From: Hericium rajendrae
Lineage: Eukaryota; Basidiomycota; Agaricomycetes; Russulales; Hericiaceae
Reading direction: 5' to 3'
Assembly (NCBI GenBank): GCA_033439255.1
Contig: CM065880.1
Location: forward strand, 1,674,001-1,738,000
DNA: 64,000 nucleotides
The notes under the pieces are model-generated. The model made no database searches. It was given only the letters and a program-made list of their open reading frames with translations, and had not been told where the DNA came from. Positions 43,508 to 57,436 of this stretch are shown piece by piece. Numbering within the stretch: position 1 is the stretch's first letter; each line of letters begins with the position of its first letter. The position numbers and the translations under genes are program-made.

Positions 43508-43868
43508 CTGCTTAAGAAACCTAGACTGAAGTACGATATAATGCGAAGTCGCAGGGTAGGGATTTGAACGCGAAACGCGTTATAGGAGACTACCAAACGT
43601 CGAGTCTAGATCGTCAACGCGTATCCTGATAAAACCCGCCCACGTATGGTGCTGGGCCTAATACACGACTGCCACCTCAACCCAAAATAGAAGGAGTGTT
43701 TTAAGGGTCCGTTTGGAGACTAGGTGCTGGGCGTTTGATCTGACGTTTCGGCAGTGGCCGTGGAAAGCCGAGAAGGCCGATGTACAAGTTGCAAGGCAAC
43801 CTAACTTATACTTAAGTGCTCGATTGCCTGCCTCGAGCTTCGAGGTAATACATCAAAGCTCGTTCCCT

Positions 43869-45433
43869 ATGTCCAAAAGCAGAGATCCCTCTCTGTATTC
43901 TTCTGCAGCTCCACAGATAGAAGACCTTCAGAAAACCACCCGTGCATCTACTGGTTCCATCTTGGTACGAGACTACTTCGTGAACAGCCTTGTCACTACT
44001 AGAGCAATTGATTTTTTGGCCCTCGACCATCCGTCTGTACAGGGAAAGTTAGCATTGATAATTACGCTTATCATTGCTGTATGGTCTCTATTTCTCGTTG
44101 AACGCCGTGAAGGTATGTAATACATAAATGATTCGACGGGATGTTTTTTATGTATGCCCTGAAGATGCGGCAGGTTATGAAAACTTGCCTCCCTTCTACG
44201 TCCAAGATCTTCCAGGCCGAGGAAAAAGTGTGATTGCTTCCCGCGATATTCAGGTGCGTCAGTCGATCAGCTTCCTGTTAGACTGGGCCTTGACCTCGTC
44301 TTACGCACAAGCGAGGAGAACTACTAATTCGTGAATCACCCTTGTTCACGGTACCTCAGTCCAGTAGGTCCCATACCGCGATCGTCGAAACACGTATGGA
44401 CATCTAATCATTGTATGTTTAACTAGTTTCGTCTTCACCTATTGAATTTATCCTTCAACAAGTCGGACAACTTTCCCCCGAGCAGTCGGAGACATTTTAC
44501 AATCTCTCATATGTACACCTTCCAGAAAACCTAACCCCTGATGCACGCAATGCACAGCTTCCCCTCGCCATTTTCCAGACTAACGCTGTAGCAGCTGGTG
44601 CGCAAGTGGGACTGTTTCCAACAATGGCGCGCCTCAATCACGGCTGCTCGTTTGCATTCAATGTTGTTTATTCTTGGAGGAGTGACGAAGGCGTTCTCGT
44701 AGTGCATGCACTCAAGGACATAAGGAAGGGGGAGGTATGTTCGCTCAGTAGATGGCAGGCCATGCTGTTAACCACTATCATTGTCCAGGAACTGCTCACA
44801 ACCTACACAGATACCAAAAAACCTCGCGACGAGCGTCGGTGAGTCTGGCATCCAGATACTTCTCCAGCCTGACAAAATGTATCACCCCACAGTGCATACT
44901 TGAAGCAATTGTACGATTTTGAATGTACGTGCGCCTGCTGCGCCCTGCCCAACACGCAGTCGGCCTCTTCTGACAAGCGCTTGTCGACAATGAGCGAATT
45001 ATACGGACAACTAGCGACATGGGGTCACGGCAGGATCGACGGGCGGGAAGCGATCAGGCTGGTGAAGCAGATATGGAGTGCCGGTGACGAAGAAGGGTAT
45101 ACAAGTGAGCGCGGGCGGCTGGCGGCGGACGCAGCGACGGTTGCATTGACGCACTCGGAGTAAGTGCTTACGACATGGATGACCGAGGCGCCACATGGCG
45201 TCCGTGGGCTGAGCGAAAGACTGACCAAAATTCTCCGCCGCTAACTGGCGCTAAGCAGTGCATCGGCCGCGATTGAATGGGCGCAGGTTGCTGTGCAGTG
45301 GGGCAGCTATGAGCTGGGAGCGGACAGTGCGCTTGTGGCGGCGATGCGGCGGGCTGCGGCGGAGCCAGGGAGAGAGGGGATGTGGGGGGCGCGAGAGAGT
45401 CTAGAGGTGGGAGGGCCGGAGGATTTGAAGTAG
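43869..45433 (+). CDS. SET-domain protein with N-terminal membrane segment
   Basis: Putative protein-lysine methyltransferase. Seven exons (43,869-44,112; 44,165-44,253; 44,312-44,363; 44,427-44,734; 44,789-44,838; 44,893-45,159; 45,259-45,433) join in phase to 394 residues. A hydrophobic stretch at about residues 58-75 (LALIITLIIAVWSLFLV) suggests a membrane anchor, which is unusual in this family. The SET domain follows at once: PGRGKSVIASRDIQRGE, then LNHGCSFAFN (the NHxC motif), then GEELLTTYTD (the ELxxxY motif). The Cys-rich FECTCACC is the post-SET part. This order is that of the small fungal SET proteins related to SMYD/SET5; substrate is unknown. Divergent from POL12. The membrane segment could also come from a wrongly chosen first exon, as its splice is only predicted. 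Confidence 0.82.
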
Positions 45434-45678
45434 TCGTAGTTATCGTAAGGAGCGGCGGTTAGCTAAGTGGAAGGTAGCGTCGGAATCGGCTGACATAATA
45501 TGGGACGGGGCCGGATCGGCAGTTTTGTGAGGAAGCGAGGCTGCAAGCATTCGATACTGATAAAGCTGGACTGCTGCGCTCCTTCTTCATCACTCCTCTT
45601 TTCCTCCCAGCTTCTGCCATCTCCTGGCCTTTCTCCCCGTCTTGCGGCCACTCTCCCCGTCTGGCCCTATTCCTTGTC

Positions 45679-48032
45679 ATGGCTGTATCTTCTTCCTCTG
45701 ACGTCGTCGTCCTTTCCGTCGGCGTCGTCTTAGCCGCTCTTTACCTATTTCGCGACCAGATCTTTACCAAGTCTCAGTCCAAGTCGCTCTCAGTTCCTGT
45801 CAAGGAGGCCAATGGCCATGGTAACCCGCGTGACTTCATCGAGAAGATGAAAGCTGGAGTATGTTTTACTTCTTCACGATCCGCTCTGTACTCTGACGTG
45901 TCCTGTAGAACAAACGTCTTGTCATCTTCTACGGCTCCCAGACAGGCACTGCCGAAGAATATGCCATCCGCATTGCTAAAGAGGCCAAGTCGAAGTTCGG
46001 TCTGGCCTCCCTGGTCTGTGATCCCGAGGAATACGACTTCGAGAACCTTGACCAGCTTCCAGAGGACTCCGCTGCGATCTTCGTCATGGCTACTTACGGC
46101 GAAGGCGAACCCACGGACAACGCCGTCCAGCTCATGCAGAACCTCGCAGACGAGTCTTTCGAATTCAGCAATGCACAACACCGATTGGATGGTCTCAAAT
46201 ACGTTGTCTTCGGCTTGGGTAACAGGACATACGAGCATTACAATGTCATCAGCCAACAGGTCGATGAGTACCTCACCAAGATGGGTGCGAACAGAATCGG
46301 CCTTCGTGGGGAGGGCGATGACGACAAGAGCATGGAGGAGGACTACCTTGAGTGGAAGGATGCCATGTGGGAAGCATTCGCGACGGCTATGGGTGTCGAG
46401 GAAGGGCAGGGCGGTGACACCGCCGACTTTGTCGTTTCCGAGTTGGAGACTCATGTTCCCGAGAAGGTTTACCACGGTATGCATGCACTTTTTTTTAGGA
46501 TCAAATCATTCTTGCTGATAACTTGTCTTCCTAGGCGAGCTGTCAGCTCGTGCCTTGACTCGCTCTCGGGGTATTCACGATGCCAAGAACCCATATGCGG
46601 CGCCGATCGGCGTTGCCCGTGAGCTGTTCCAGAACACCAATGATCGTAACTGCGTCCACATGGAGCTCAATATTGAGGGCTCTGGGATTACCTACCAGCA
46701 TGGCGATCACGTTGGTATCTGGCCCTCTAATCCGGACGTCGAGGTCGATCGTCTTCTCTGTGCTCTTGGGCTGTACGAGAAGAAGGACACAATCATCGGA
46801 ATTGAATCACTTGACCCCGCCCTCGCCAAGGTTCCTTTCCCTGTTCCCACTACTTATGCCACCGTCCTGCGCCACTACATTGATATCAGCGCGGTAGCTG
46901 GACGACAGATCCTCGGCGCTTTTGCCAAGTATGCACCCAACACGGAAGCCGAAGCGTATCTCCGTAATCTGAACACGAACAAGGAGGCATATCATGCCGT
47001 CGTCGCGGATGGCTGTCTCAAGCTTGGTGAGCTGTTGCAATTAGCAGCAGGCAATGATATCCATACCCGGCCCACAACTCTCAACACGACTTCATGGACT
47101 ATCCCCTTCGACCTTATCATATCGGCCATTCCTCGCTTGCAACCACGCTACTATTCGATATCCTCCAGCCCTAAACTTCACGCTAACTCCATTCATGTGA
47201 CCTGCGTTGTGCTCAAGTACCAATCAGCAAGCGCCCATGTCCCTGTGAAATGGGTCTACGGTGTTGGCTCAAACTACCTGCTTAATCTGAAATATGCGGC
47301 CACCGGCGAGACACTGCCTCTCGTAGGCGAGCCCGGGTCTGGTGCTGTGGAAGGCGCCTCGATTCCGTCTTACGCTATTGAGGGCCCACGAGGCGCACAC
47401 CGTGAGGGCAATATCTACAAGGTCCCCATCCATGTTCGGCGTTCGACTTTCCGGCTTCCCACGAATCCCAAAAGTCCGATTATCATGATTGGACCCGGAA
47501 CTGTGAGTTTGCCAATTCGAATCATACTTCTGCTGCTAATACAAACATCGGACAGGGTGTGGCACCTTTCCGTGGCTTTGTGCAAGAACGTGTTGCATTG
47601 GCGCGTCGGACCATTGATAAGAATGGACCCGATGCTCTCAACGACTGGGGTACCATTTCGCTGTTCTATGGCTGCCGGCGATCGGATGAGGACTTTCTGT
47701 ACAAGGACGAGTGGTCCGAATACGTCAAGGATCTGCAGGGCAAGTTCGTGCTGCATACGGCTTTCTCCCGTGAGGTCTACAAGCCAGACGGGAGCAAGAT
47801 CTATGTCCAGGACTTGCTGTGGGAGGATCGCGCGCAGGTCGCAGACGCCATCTTGAATGGGAAAGGGTATGTTTACATATGTGGTGAGGCGAAGAGCATG
47901 AGCAAGCAGGTCGAGGAGACACTTGCGAGGATCCTTGGAGAGGCCAAGGGCGGCAGCGCAGAAGTTGAAGGAACTGCTGAGGTCAAGTTGCTGAAGGAGC
48001 GTTCGCGGCTGATGCTCGATGTTTGGAGCTAA
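45679..48032 (+). CDS. NADPH-cytochrome P450 reductase
   Basis: Transfers electrons from NADPH through FAD and FMN to cytochrome P450s (ergosterol synthesis, xenobiotic oxidation) at the ER membrane. Four exons (45,679-45,858; 45,909-46,476; 46,535-47,502; 47,556-48,032) give 730 residues. Order: an N-terminal anchor at about residues 8-24 (VVVLSVGVVLAALYLF); the FMN domain with YGSQTGTAEEYA, ATYGEGEP and GLGNRTYEHYN; the connecting and FAD domain with RYYSISSSP; the NADPH domain with GPGTGVAPFRGF, YGCRRSDEDFLYKDE and YICGEAK; and the C-terminal Trp (LDVWS) that covers the flavin. All motifs are intact. The 5' leader just before the ATG (45,575-45,675) is strongly pyrimidine-rich, as is common for highly expressed fungal genes. 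Confidence 0.96.
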
Positions 48033-48477
48033 GCATGTGACGATTGTTACTTACATTTCCCTTGTCTTTCTACTGTGTTTGACCCCTTGGGCCTGACTTT
48101 CTGGTAGTTCCTAGAATTGTGGAGGCATCTTGCAATAGATACACTACTCTCCATTGAATGCATCACCACTCAATACCAGGTATTGATGTGAATGAGTCTG
48201 CATTTTCGACGATACCGATGTCTTCTTCTACCTCCGCAGTCTGCGGAACCGGGCGTGCTTGGTGCCGTCGGTATGTAGCTGAAGCGCTTATGTCACGATC
48301 GTATCTCAATTTGGGCTGACATCGCAGGGTCCGAATCGCGCTGCAGAGCCGCCGCATCAAAGTCGTAATCCGAATTCAGTGCATTTGAAATCGCACACTT
48401 TGACAGCTTGACCTCCGGATTTTTATCGATATCAACTAATCCATCTCCTTGCTCTTTGTCTTACTCTCTTAGACATC

Positions 48478-49759
48478 ATGAGTACCGCGAATGCGAAACA
48501 TCATCATGATCTTTTAGCAGGCCATCTAGGCCATCTGACCGAAGATCAGCAAACAAAATTCATGACATTCAAGGATAATCTTGCAAAAGCGAAACTATGC
48601 ACTGTGGAGATCCCGCCCGACGTGCGCGCCTCTCACGATGATGCTACCATCCTGTGCGTGTTTTACTGCGTCCGTCACGTAGTAGTCATCGATGCGATCA
48701 TACCTGTGCGGACAGACGCTTCCTTCGTGCTCGTCGCTTCGACCCCGACAAAGCGCAGAAACAGTTTGCCACGACTGAAGAGTGGCGCCGCAAACAGGAT
48801 ATCGATCGCCTCTATGCCACGTTCGACGCGGAGGAATTTGAGCATGCAAAGCACTTTTATCCACGATGGACAGGTCGGCGCGACAAGGTGTGTACACTGT
48901 GCACTAAAGTACTGCGGCTGCGAGCAAGATAATATCATGGGCTTGCATTGTACTTAGCATGGTGTTCCGGTGTATGTCTATCGCCTCGCCTCGCTCGACA
49001 GCCCGATGCAGAAAGAGCTTAATGCAATCCCCGTTGAGCGGCGGTACCAGCGCATGTACGTTGCACATTGGCTATCCAGGATAAATGCTCATTCAGCTAT
49101 TCAGCGTAGCCCTCTGGGAGTTCATGTCTCGCTTCACTCTTCCTCTTTGTGGTGCCCTTCCTCATCATTGTCCAAATGGCACTGATGAAGCACCGCACCC
49201 GCCAAATCCTACACCCATTTCAACCGTCACGTCTATCATCGACCTTGAGAACGTGTCTCTAGGTACGATGTGGGTGCTCCGTCATCACCTCCAGCAGGCC
49301 TCGGAGCTCGCAACGGCGCACTATCCAGAGACCCTCCATCGCATAGCGGTCGTCAATGCGCCAGGTTTCTTCCCAACTGTATGGAATTGGATCAAGGTAT
49401 TCCATTCCAAAAATATTTGCCAGACGGAGCACTTACGACGGGATCCGTTCTAGGTTTGGTTTGATGAAGGCACACGGAACAAAGTGTTTGTCCTCGGGAA
49501 TGACCCTGGACCGCAGCTTCGCACTTTCATCGCTCCGCAAGATCTTCCGCGTACATACGGTGGAGAGTTGGACTTCAAGTTTGGGGACGAGCCTGTTCTT
49601 GATGACGCTGCACGTGCTGTATTGGGAGAGCAAGGTGTGCCGAAGGGGCCCATCGTGTTTGCGAATGGATTTGTCACGAAACCTAGAGTACCGGATCAAG
49701 ACAACGAGAACGCGGACATGATTAGCAATCATACACAAGAAAGTGCCTCGGCGAGGTGA
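48478..49759 (+). CDS. Sec14-like CRAL-TRIO lipid-transfer protein
   Basis: Phosphatidylinositol/phosphatidylcholine transfer protein acting at the Golgi and other membranes. Five exons (48,478-48,653; 48,716-48,887; 48,958-49,055; 49,105-49,396; 49,454-49,759) join in phase to 347 residues. The N-terminal CRAL-TRIO helices carry LRFLRARRFDPDKA; the lipid-binding domain has DLENVSL, VVNAPGFFPTVWNWIK and LPRTYGGEL. The third acceptor must be the second AG of a close pair (49,104), since the first gives a stop. The C-terminal tail (VPDQDNENADMISN) is polar and probably disordered. The gene is convergent with SCC2; their stop codons are 307 bp apart. Several Sec14 paralogues exist in fungi, so the exact orthologue is not named. 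Confidence 0.93.
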
Positions 49760-50066
49760 TACTGAGGGCAAGACAATGGATTGAGACCTAGATAGTTGTC
49801 AAGGTGTATTATGCGCATGCTGACAAGATTTAGTATTTAGTAGCATACTATAGCAATTGCAAGACATTACAATATTCCCATTCATGAATGCATGATGGAC
49901 AGGCCAATGTACAGTGAGGAGTTGGTGAGGAGCATGCGAAGATGACGAAGTGATAAGTAATAAGGATAATTGAAAACTGTTTGGAAAACATCAAGTCCGT
50001 GAAGAATGCAGAGCCGATGGAGAACTGACCCACGCCCGCAATGATGGAGTGCGAGAGTGGTATATG
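49760..50066. other. Convergent intergenic region
   Basis: 3' flanks of the Sec14-like gene and the cohesin loader. No gene or repeat is seen. Confidence 0.7.
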
Positions 50067-53000
50067 CTAATTGTGTTCCTCAAAGTCTTCTTCGGGTTCT
50101 CCGGAAACGCCGTCGTCGGTCCACACTTGAAGGAACTGAGTATTTACAGAATCAGCACCCGATGCTAACATACGATGTAAGGATGACCGACCGTATCACG
50201 TTGAGCTGCCATGTCCTCGGTCGTGAGCAATGGCCTGACAGCAAACGGTAATCGTTCCCAAGTAAGAGGGTTCAAATGTCGTCGTATCGCGGCTCGATCG
50301 CCTTGTGCGTTCTTCTTCCCGATGACCCATTTCAAACATTTACTGGAAACCTTTCAAAACAGGATCAGTGGAGTAGCAGGAATACGCACTCTTCTGTGAT
50401 TCCATAAGTAGTTTTGAGATATGCTCTAAGAAGCATGACGATGGCAACAATAATGGAGCTGCGGAGCAGTGGCATCTTCTCTGGTGATTGAGCAACGTCG
50501 GACGCAGGTTCTGCGCAAATCATAGGTGAATACGCCTCGCAATACAGTATGCCAAACGTTTCCTTACGTTCATTTGCCCAGATATCTGGAGATTGAACCT
50601 GTGATTGTTGCGGGACCTCCACGCCATGCATCTCCTGATCACCGTTGGGGGTCTGCTGAGGATGTAGAGGTGCGTGTAGTTGCACTAATAGGTGCGACGG
50701 TGACAGACTCTCGATGAGGTGCATACCAACAGTCGACAGCACAGTCGTGAGACTCTTGGCAACCACAAGCACTTCCTCTTGCGTCTTGTAATCCAAAGTC
50801 GCGAAATTTTCAGCCATGTATCTCGTGAATTCAACATCATCTTGTGTGCAGACATGATCGCCTTTCAGCTCGAAGACACGCAAAAGGGATCTTAGGAAGT
50901 CAAGCCTAGAGGGACGTTTCTCGCGGACAAGTGTATACCACTGCTGAAGGAGGGCTGTTGGGTTGTTCTTTGAGACGTTATAGCCTGGGAGTTATGTTAG
51001 CAAGATATGGGTATTTTTCGAAGCGTTCTGACCTTGTACAGGTCCTGTACCAAGCTTCTTCTGATACTCGAACGACGCCCGCGCGCTGATTACGTATCGG
51101 GAGTTCAGTAACGATGAGTGTTTAGTATGTAAGATTGCATGTAGGGCATTAGCTCGGGAGCTGAGAGTAGGGCTTGGACTAGTTTCAAGGGCGATGACGA
51201 CTGGGAAGGACTACGCAAGGTCAACTACGGTCGAATGAAGATACCAGGATCGGTATGCTCACCTGCAGTGGATGTGCCAAGCCCTGCTTAATAGTGAAAC
51301 TAAGGATATCGATGGCCGCGGACTGCGTTTGACTATGTTGGGACAAGACTGCCTGGAGGATAGGATCCAGATAGCGCTGGACAATTGCCGAGCTCACACT
51401 ATCATGCTGTGAGATATACTATTGTGAAGCCTGACTTCTATGCACGTACCCAGAATCAGCAAAGCCATCGGTATTACCAACGAGTTCCTCCATATCGAGG
51501 TCGGTAGCACCAGGGTTGCCCTCTGCAATCATGTTAAGGCATGAAGAACATGACCGATGGATGCGGTAACCTACGTTGGGTCTTGGCACTATGTTTGGAT
51601 GCTTCAGAAACCAGAAATTCTTGCATAACCTTCAATAGACGTGCTCGGCTTTCCTCTTGCGCGGATGCGAAGATAGCATCCATGATCATCGCAGACGATT
51701 CCATGGTCATCAAAGTAGGTTGAGCACGAAACAAGAAACCTGGGAACGTTTGGACGACATAATCACCCTGCAGTTGATATGAAACTTACCTAAACACTGT
51801 AGAATTCTATCTCTCAAGACAGGCTCAGTGTAGCCTTGATAAAGAGCCAGCAGGCTTGTGTAGACATGCTCTGTGATAGAGCCCTAGGACTGAGGTCAGC
51901 AGATTGCAAAGAGAAGTACGCCGTTGACAAACTTTGGTCACATCATCGAGATCAGCGACCAGTTCTGCCTATAATTCAGCGTGACAATCACCAGACAAAT
52001 GACATACACCATACCCGGCTTCTCGCCCCGAAGACGGTCAAAATTACAATTTTCCACCAAAAGTGCAACAATGAAGATGAGCATGGTCAGCGCTCGAATG
52101 TCTTGCATTGGCAAAGTATCTCTCTCTTTTCGATGCATCGATTTTCGCAGGCTCCCTAGGCAGCACGGCAGCAAAAATAAACCTTTGAGAATGGATAAGA
52201 AACAGCACGGGTGTACGTACGATTACAAGACTTCAGTAGTCCTGTCAGCAGTTTGAAATCGTGCGTCAAATGAGTAACAACCGCGCACATGCACGCTACA
52301 GTTTCTTGTAGCGCCTGGATTTGGACAATCAGGACAGTGAAGATCATAGAATCGAAGGTAATGCAAGTACCAATGTGCCTCCTGCAGCAGACGGTTTGAG
52401 GATCATAGGTTGAAGCGCTGTCTGTAGCTCTACGCCGAATTTCGCAGCGGTCTTTGGCATTTGAGGAATGCTGACACGAAATGTCTTCAAAAGATAATCG
52501 GAGGTCGTCTGTTCGTCAGGCTATGTGATCACAATCAGCCACCGAATATCATTCACACCAAGATAAGGACACCAAGATAAGGAAGGGACCTACTGTACTG
52601 GCATTTTTCAGGTAAGGCAAGAGAGTGGATGCGTGAGCACTGGTGAGTATCGCAGGATAAGCGGAAGTGAATAGATATATCGTCCTGACACAATTAATCA
52701 CTGTCTGAATTCGGTGCGTCAGCGCGGCGATTCATGCTGAAAAAAGTCTGAACTCACAAAACCTGGCAGGTCGGAGGCATCGACAAGACCATCAATAAGC
52801 ACTTCGCAGATTTCGCTATATCGCTCGTGCAGACTGCTGGCTTCTGCTTCTTCTTTACCCGCCATTAGCTTGTGAAGTACGTCTTCCAACGGTGATTGCC
52901 TCTCTCTGAAGCTTCCCGAAACACTCATGATGACAGCAACCTTGGCCAAAAGCTGCGCCTTGTCCCCAGGAACAGTAGCGACGATAGCTTCCTGTTGCCT

Positions 53001-56000
53001 TGGAATCGAGGTGCCAATCGGGGAACTTGTGAACCACAGCTCTTCTATAGCTTTCACTGCCAGATCCCTCACACCTTCGTCCTCGTCGTACATCCGTAAC
53101 ACCAACCGGCTGCAGATGTCAACGCGGCGTTCAAAATCGTCACTGATACCGTAGACAGATCTTAGTAGTTTGATGACGCGCTTGCGCACACCAAGGCCAG
53201 TGTCCTTATAAACTTGGTCAGAATTAGAAGCTGTCCAAGAATCGAGTGAACCTACAGCTATCCGGTCTGCAATTTTTTGATAATAATCTCCAGCTACTTC
53301 GGGTGAATCGATGATGTATTTGCCTATGAGCTCAACGGCAGCATCTCGCACGGCAGGGGAGCTATCCAGAAGATGACTCTCAATGCCACGACGAACATTC
53401 GGCTGAGGAGTGGTTGATATTGAGAACGGTATGCGAAAAAGACAAAGTATGACTTACAGCCGATAAAATACTTGCATCACTAGTGACAATTTGTCCTAGT
53501 GCTCGTAGGGCCTTGGTACGCATGAAGACTGGTGGTGCGTCCAGCGCGTGTAGGATGACTGTTAATATGGGTTGAAATAAGTTCCTGAGATCTTGCACTG
53601 TGCCGATTTCTTCCGCAAGACGATCCGTACGCGTGACCTCGCTCTCAGATCTGAATGAATATGAGCAAGATAGTCGGCGTGTATGCGAAGAAGGCAAGTA
53701 CCCCAAGTCAAAGACATCAACGCCAGCCTCCTTCCACACGTCCCGCAGAGCGTTCTTAAGTTTGCTCCCAAACAAGAGCAGTCGCGGTTGGTCAGCGCTG
53801 ACGGAATTGAATCCTCTCTGAGCATCATCAAGTACAACATCGCATTGCTTGAGAGCGACTGCAAGCTCTTGGCCCCACGTAACTGCAGTCAGATCTCTCG
53901 CACTCTGCAAAGCAGTGAGTCTACGATTAGGCAAAAGATTATTAACGATCAGACTTGCATCGTAGGCTTGATCTTCCGATGATCGTTTCGAAAGATGGAC
54001 TGAGATATCATGATGCGCCTGAACTAATCTTGATAATTGTTTCAAGTTCGCAGAAGGCAATATCTGCATATGCGTTAAGTGAAGTTGAAGATAGTGAGAT
54101 CCATGACTGGTATACCTCGTCCAGTGGCCGCAATGCAGACTCCCCGTTGCCTTGGAACTTAAGCATACTTGCACGTAGCCGTGCAGCAATTATGCCCAGA
54201 TGATCAAGGGCAATGTTTCTGGCGGCATTATTATCGTTATCTTTTGCATTGTGAGTTGTGTGTTTAATATCGTCGAGAGAAGCCACCTATGGTATACGCC
54301 GCGGTGTCATCAAAATGAAGGAGGCGTATCACCGTATGATCCTACCATGAATTTGCAGATAATGCTCAAAAGCAAGCTAGCTGCAGGCCATTCGGGCCAG
54401 AACAAGACAGCCAATACATCCGATATGAGGTTGTCAAGGATGTTGCGATATTCGGCTTCATTGGAATTCTTCGTGGCTTTGCCCTTGCCAGATCGTTGTG
54501 TAAGGAAGACAATTATTGTCTTGGCCGCCTTCGTCGCCGACTCAAGTCCAGACAAATATAATTGTATTTCCTACACTTTGATCAATTTCAACGAAGTACC
54601 ACTTTGAAACGTACGAACCTCCGTATCCTTCTCATTGAGAAATGCTTGAGAGGTAGCGTTGCTTGGGCCTTCCTGGCACTGCGCCCCTAGCAACTGCTGT
54701 CGTGCCTTGCTCAGTCTTCGAGCCTCGTCGCGGATACCGTGAGCGGAAGTTTGAACAAGCTGCAGCAGGAGTGCAGAAACTGTACGGATAGACCGGCCGT
54801 CTCGCAAACTGCACGAGGGGTTAGATGACGCTAATGAATCTAAAGTGAGGAATGCGCACCGAAATTGCCCTGCTTTCTGCTTAGTCTCTGAAAGCTTGAT
54901 CAAAGAAGTGAGTATTTCTTCGATGATCCATGACCGCTGTTCTTCATGGTGTGCGAAGATCTTCAAAGCAAGAAGTGAATCCGGCGTCACACCATTGACT
55001 TGATGGAAAAGCTCACACTTCGGATAAGAGACAAAGCATTAAGTCGAAGTCCACGCATAGCGCTTTGACCAAAGGTGTTGAGAACCAGGTTATCTTTTCT
55101 TCCTTTCCCCCTTTCTTCCTCCCCACTATCCAGTACGAAAAAAGGTCCAATCGCAATGTAAACAGCTTGAATAACAACCGCATCGGACATCGTCACGGCA
55201 TCCGTGGATATAAGATCATTGATCCGTGGCAACACGGATGACAACGATTGGAACATCTCTCCTAGCTGCCGTCGATGGTTTTGGGATTGGTGACCTCCCT
55301 TTGCAAGAAATAACAGAAAAGGATCTGCTTGAGGCATTGCGGGCGAAAACTCAATGAATGGATAAATGATTCGGTTCAGCTGGTTTTTAACCGCCGCCAA
55401 ACACGTCGTGATCAGCTCTTCCGAATACACTTGTTTTGACAATCGATCACTGCCAAGAATCGCCATGCAGCAGTCTGCCGCAAGGATGCTATTGCGAGCC
55501 ACATCCAACTGGCGGGTAAATTCCTCCAGATTAAGATCCCTGACGCCTTCAGAGGAGGGTGGGACAGCCTCAGGACGTCTTTCGTTCTCATCATCTCGTG
55601 GAGTCTGAGATTTCGAGCGACGCGAAGACGGAACGTCCTGCCTTTTCGCACCCTTCGTATTCCTCTTCTTGACGGGTGAAGATGGCACACTCCTAGTCCC
55701 TGTAGAACCTAGATGCAGTTTGTTGCTGAAGGGATCCAAGTCTTCGCCAGCTCGTACTGTGCGCTCGAGTACTTTGAGGATCCGAGAAACAGTGGATGCT
55801 TCGATGTCCGCAATGCTCTCCGGCCTGACCTTTGTCTTTGCAGGAGTACTGGGAAGTCCGCTGTGTCCGCGAAGCCGTTTCATCGGCCTTGCTGCCTGAG
55901 CAACATGCTTAGTCAATTTGCGGATCATGTTGGGATGAAGATGGGGACGTGATGCATCGCAAGACAGTCTAGAAAAGAACTCGGTGGGTAGAGAATCCAG

Positions 56001-57436
56001 CTCCACGTCCGCGGCTAGCCCATCCTCAGCTTCAAAGATGTCCTCTAGTAACGTTATTAGTTTTTCAATAGGACCTGTATAATAGTTTTCAATTGTGTAG
56101 GAAAAATACTGGAAGCACGCATACGCACCTCTGTCATCACGGTCCCCTGTCCGTTTTGCAGACGTCTTCGCCATATCTATTATTGTAAAGCTTGTTTTCC
56201 GCGGCTGAACGTCTTCATCTTCGGAGCCGTAACCTCCAAGATCGTCGTCGTCGTCATCATCCAGTCTGATTTTCGCCTTTTTTGAAGGCGTCTTAAGTGT
56301 CGCATGCTTTGAAGACGTCGGTGTTGTGGATTGTCTCGATAGGACCGGAAGCTCTATGTATGCCTGCATTTTGCGCTTTTTAACGGTTGAAACAGGAGTC
56401 TTCGATATCGAGGTATTCATTGAAAGAGATGATGGAGGCGACGACGAAGGTGCGGAATGCGCAGGCAAGGCTGTCGTCCGCTGCGGGCCTTGCACACGCT
56501 TGATCACCGGTGACTGGATTTGCTCAACGGGTTTGCGTTTCTGCGGAGTGAGCGGTGCAGGTGGTTCTAGAGCCAAGGGATCAGGGCTCGAGGTGGGCAA
56601 CGATTCCTTCCATTCTGACTCCTGTTTCACAGGCGAGTACGAGTACTTCGCAGTCTGCGCCTTCTCCAATTCGCGGCTAGACTTATCGAGGAAATTGTTG
56701 AAGAAGGTAGCAGACTCGCGGGAATCGTAATTGTTAGATCTGGGTTGAGACGGACGTTCCACGAGGGCATTTGCCAAAGAAGATGAGGAAGAACGGATTC
56801 CTGGAGGAGGGGTGGGATACGACAGAGAAGGCATCGTATGCTGGAAGATCGACGTCGCGAATGCATTACTTGCATGCGTGGGCTGAGAAGGATAAGTCCA
56901 GGTCCGTCCGTGCGGCTGATAATTAATGTAGGAGCTGTAAAAGATGCATACAGTCCACGTTAATGCCCCACAAATTCAAAGGCTGCAAAATGCGCACTGG
57001 CTGCTCTGGTTTCCGAGATAACGTAAGGTGTCATTTCTTGTGTCGGCCCAATATCCACTGTTGCTAGAAGAGACCTGTTGTGATTGAAGATGATTGATTT
57101 CAGCCGCGTACTGAGAGTATGACGCTGGATGGGTCGGCGGGTGTGGATAATTGGGGGACTTGGTATTCTGTGACTGCATATACGACGGACCCATAGCTGG
57201 GACAGCCAATCCGCTTAGATGGCGAGCAGCTGTGACAAGATAAATCTCATTTAAGAAAAGGAGACACAAGCGTGCGACGCACCGTGAGTCGAGGGTGTGG
57301 CAGACGCGAAGGGATAGACTGCTAATAGGCGATGAGCGTCTTGGACGGAGTCGGCAGCAGCTTCGCCGACTTGGCCATTAGGGTATTGGGGGAACTTATT
57401 CGCGTTGGATCCCGAATACCAAGCATTAGAGGCCAT
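50067..57436 (-). CDS. Sister-chromatid cohesion protein, cohesin loader Scc2/Mis4/Nipped-B
   Basis: HEAT-repeat protein that, with Scc4/Mau2, loads cohesin onto chromosomes. The gene is over 7 kb with many short introns. The start MASNAWYSG is at 57,436; two introns follow (about 57,292-57,240 and 56,999-56,940), then the long exon 56,834-about 56,130. The N-terminal half is Ser/Pro-rich and disordered ([16 protein letters not shown]) with an Asp run near 56,250, and leads into [18 protein letters not shown]. The HEAT region shows [20 protein letters not shown] and [19 protein letters not shown] (53,370-53,160), and the Nipped-B C-terminal domain has [16 protein letters not shown] and [15 protein letters not shown] (50,883-50,400). 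The final exons ([13 protein letters not shown]..., then FLQVWTDDG) end at TAG 50,067. I did not resolve every internal splice, so the length (about 1,900-2,000 residues) is an estimate. Confidence 0.9.

Noticed and set aside
43545-43640. Possible minus-strand tRNA (B-box-like GTTCAAATCCC) between POL12 and the SET gene
   Set aside because: The T-stem pairs at only about three of five positions and no matching 5' acceptor strand or normal D-arm could be found. It may be a decayed tRNA relic, but the evidence is too weak; tRNAscan-SE would decide.
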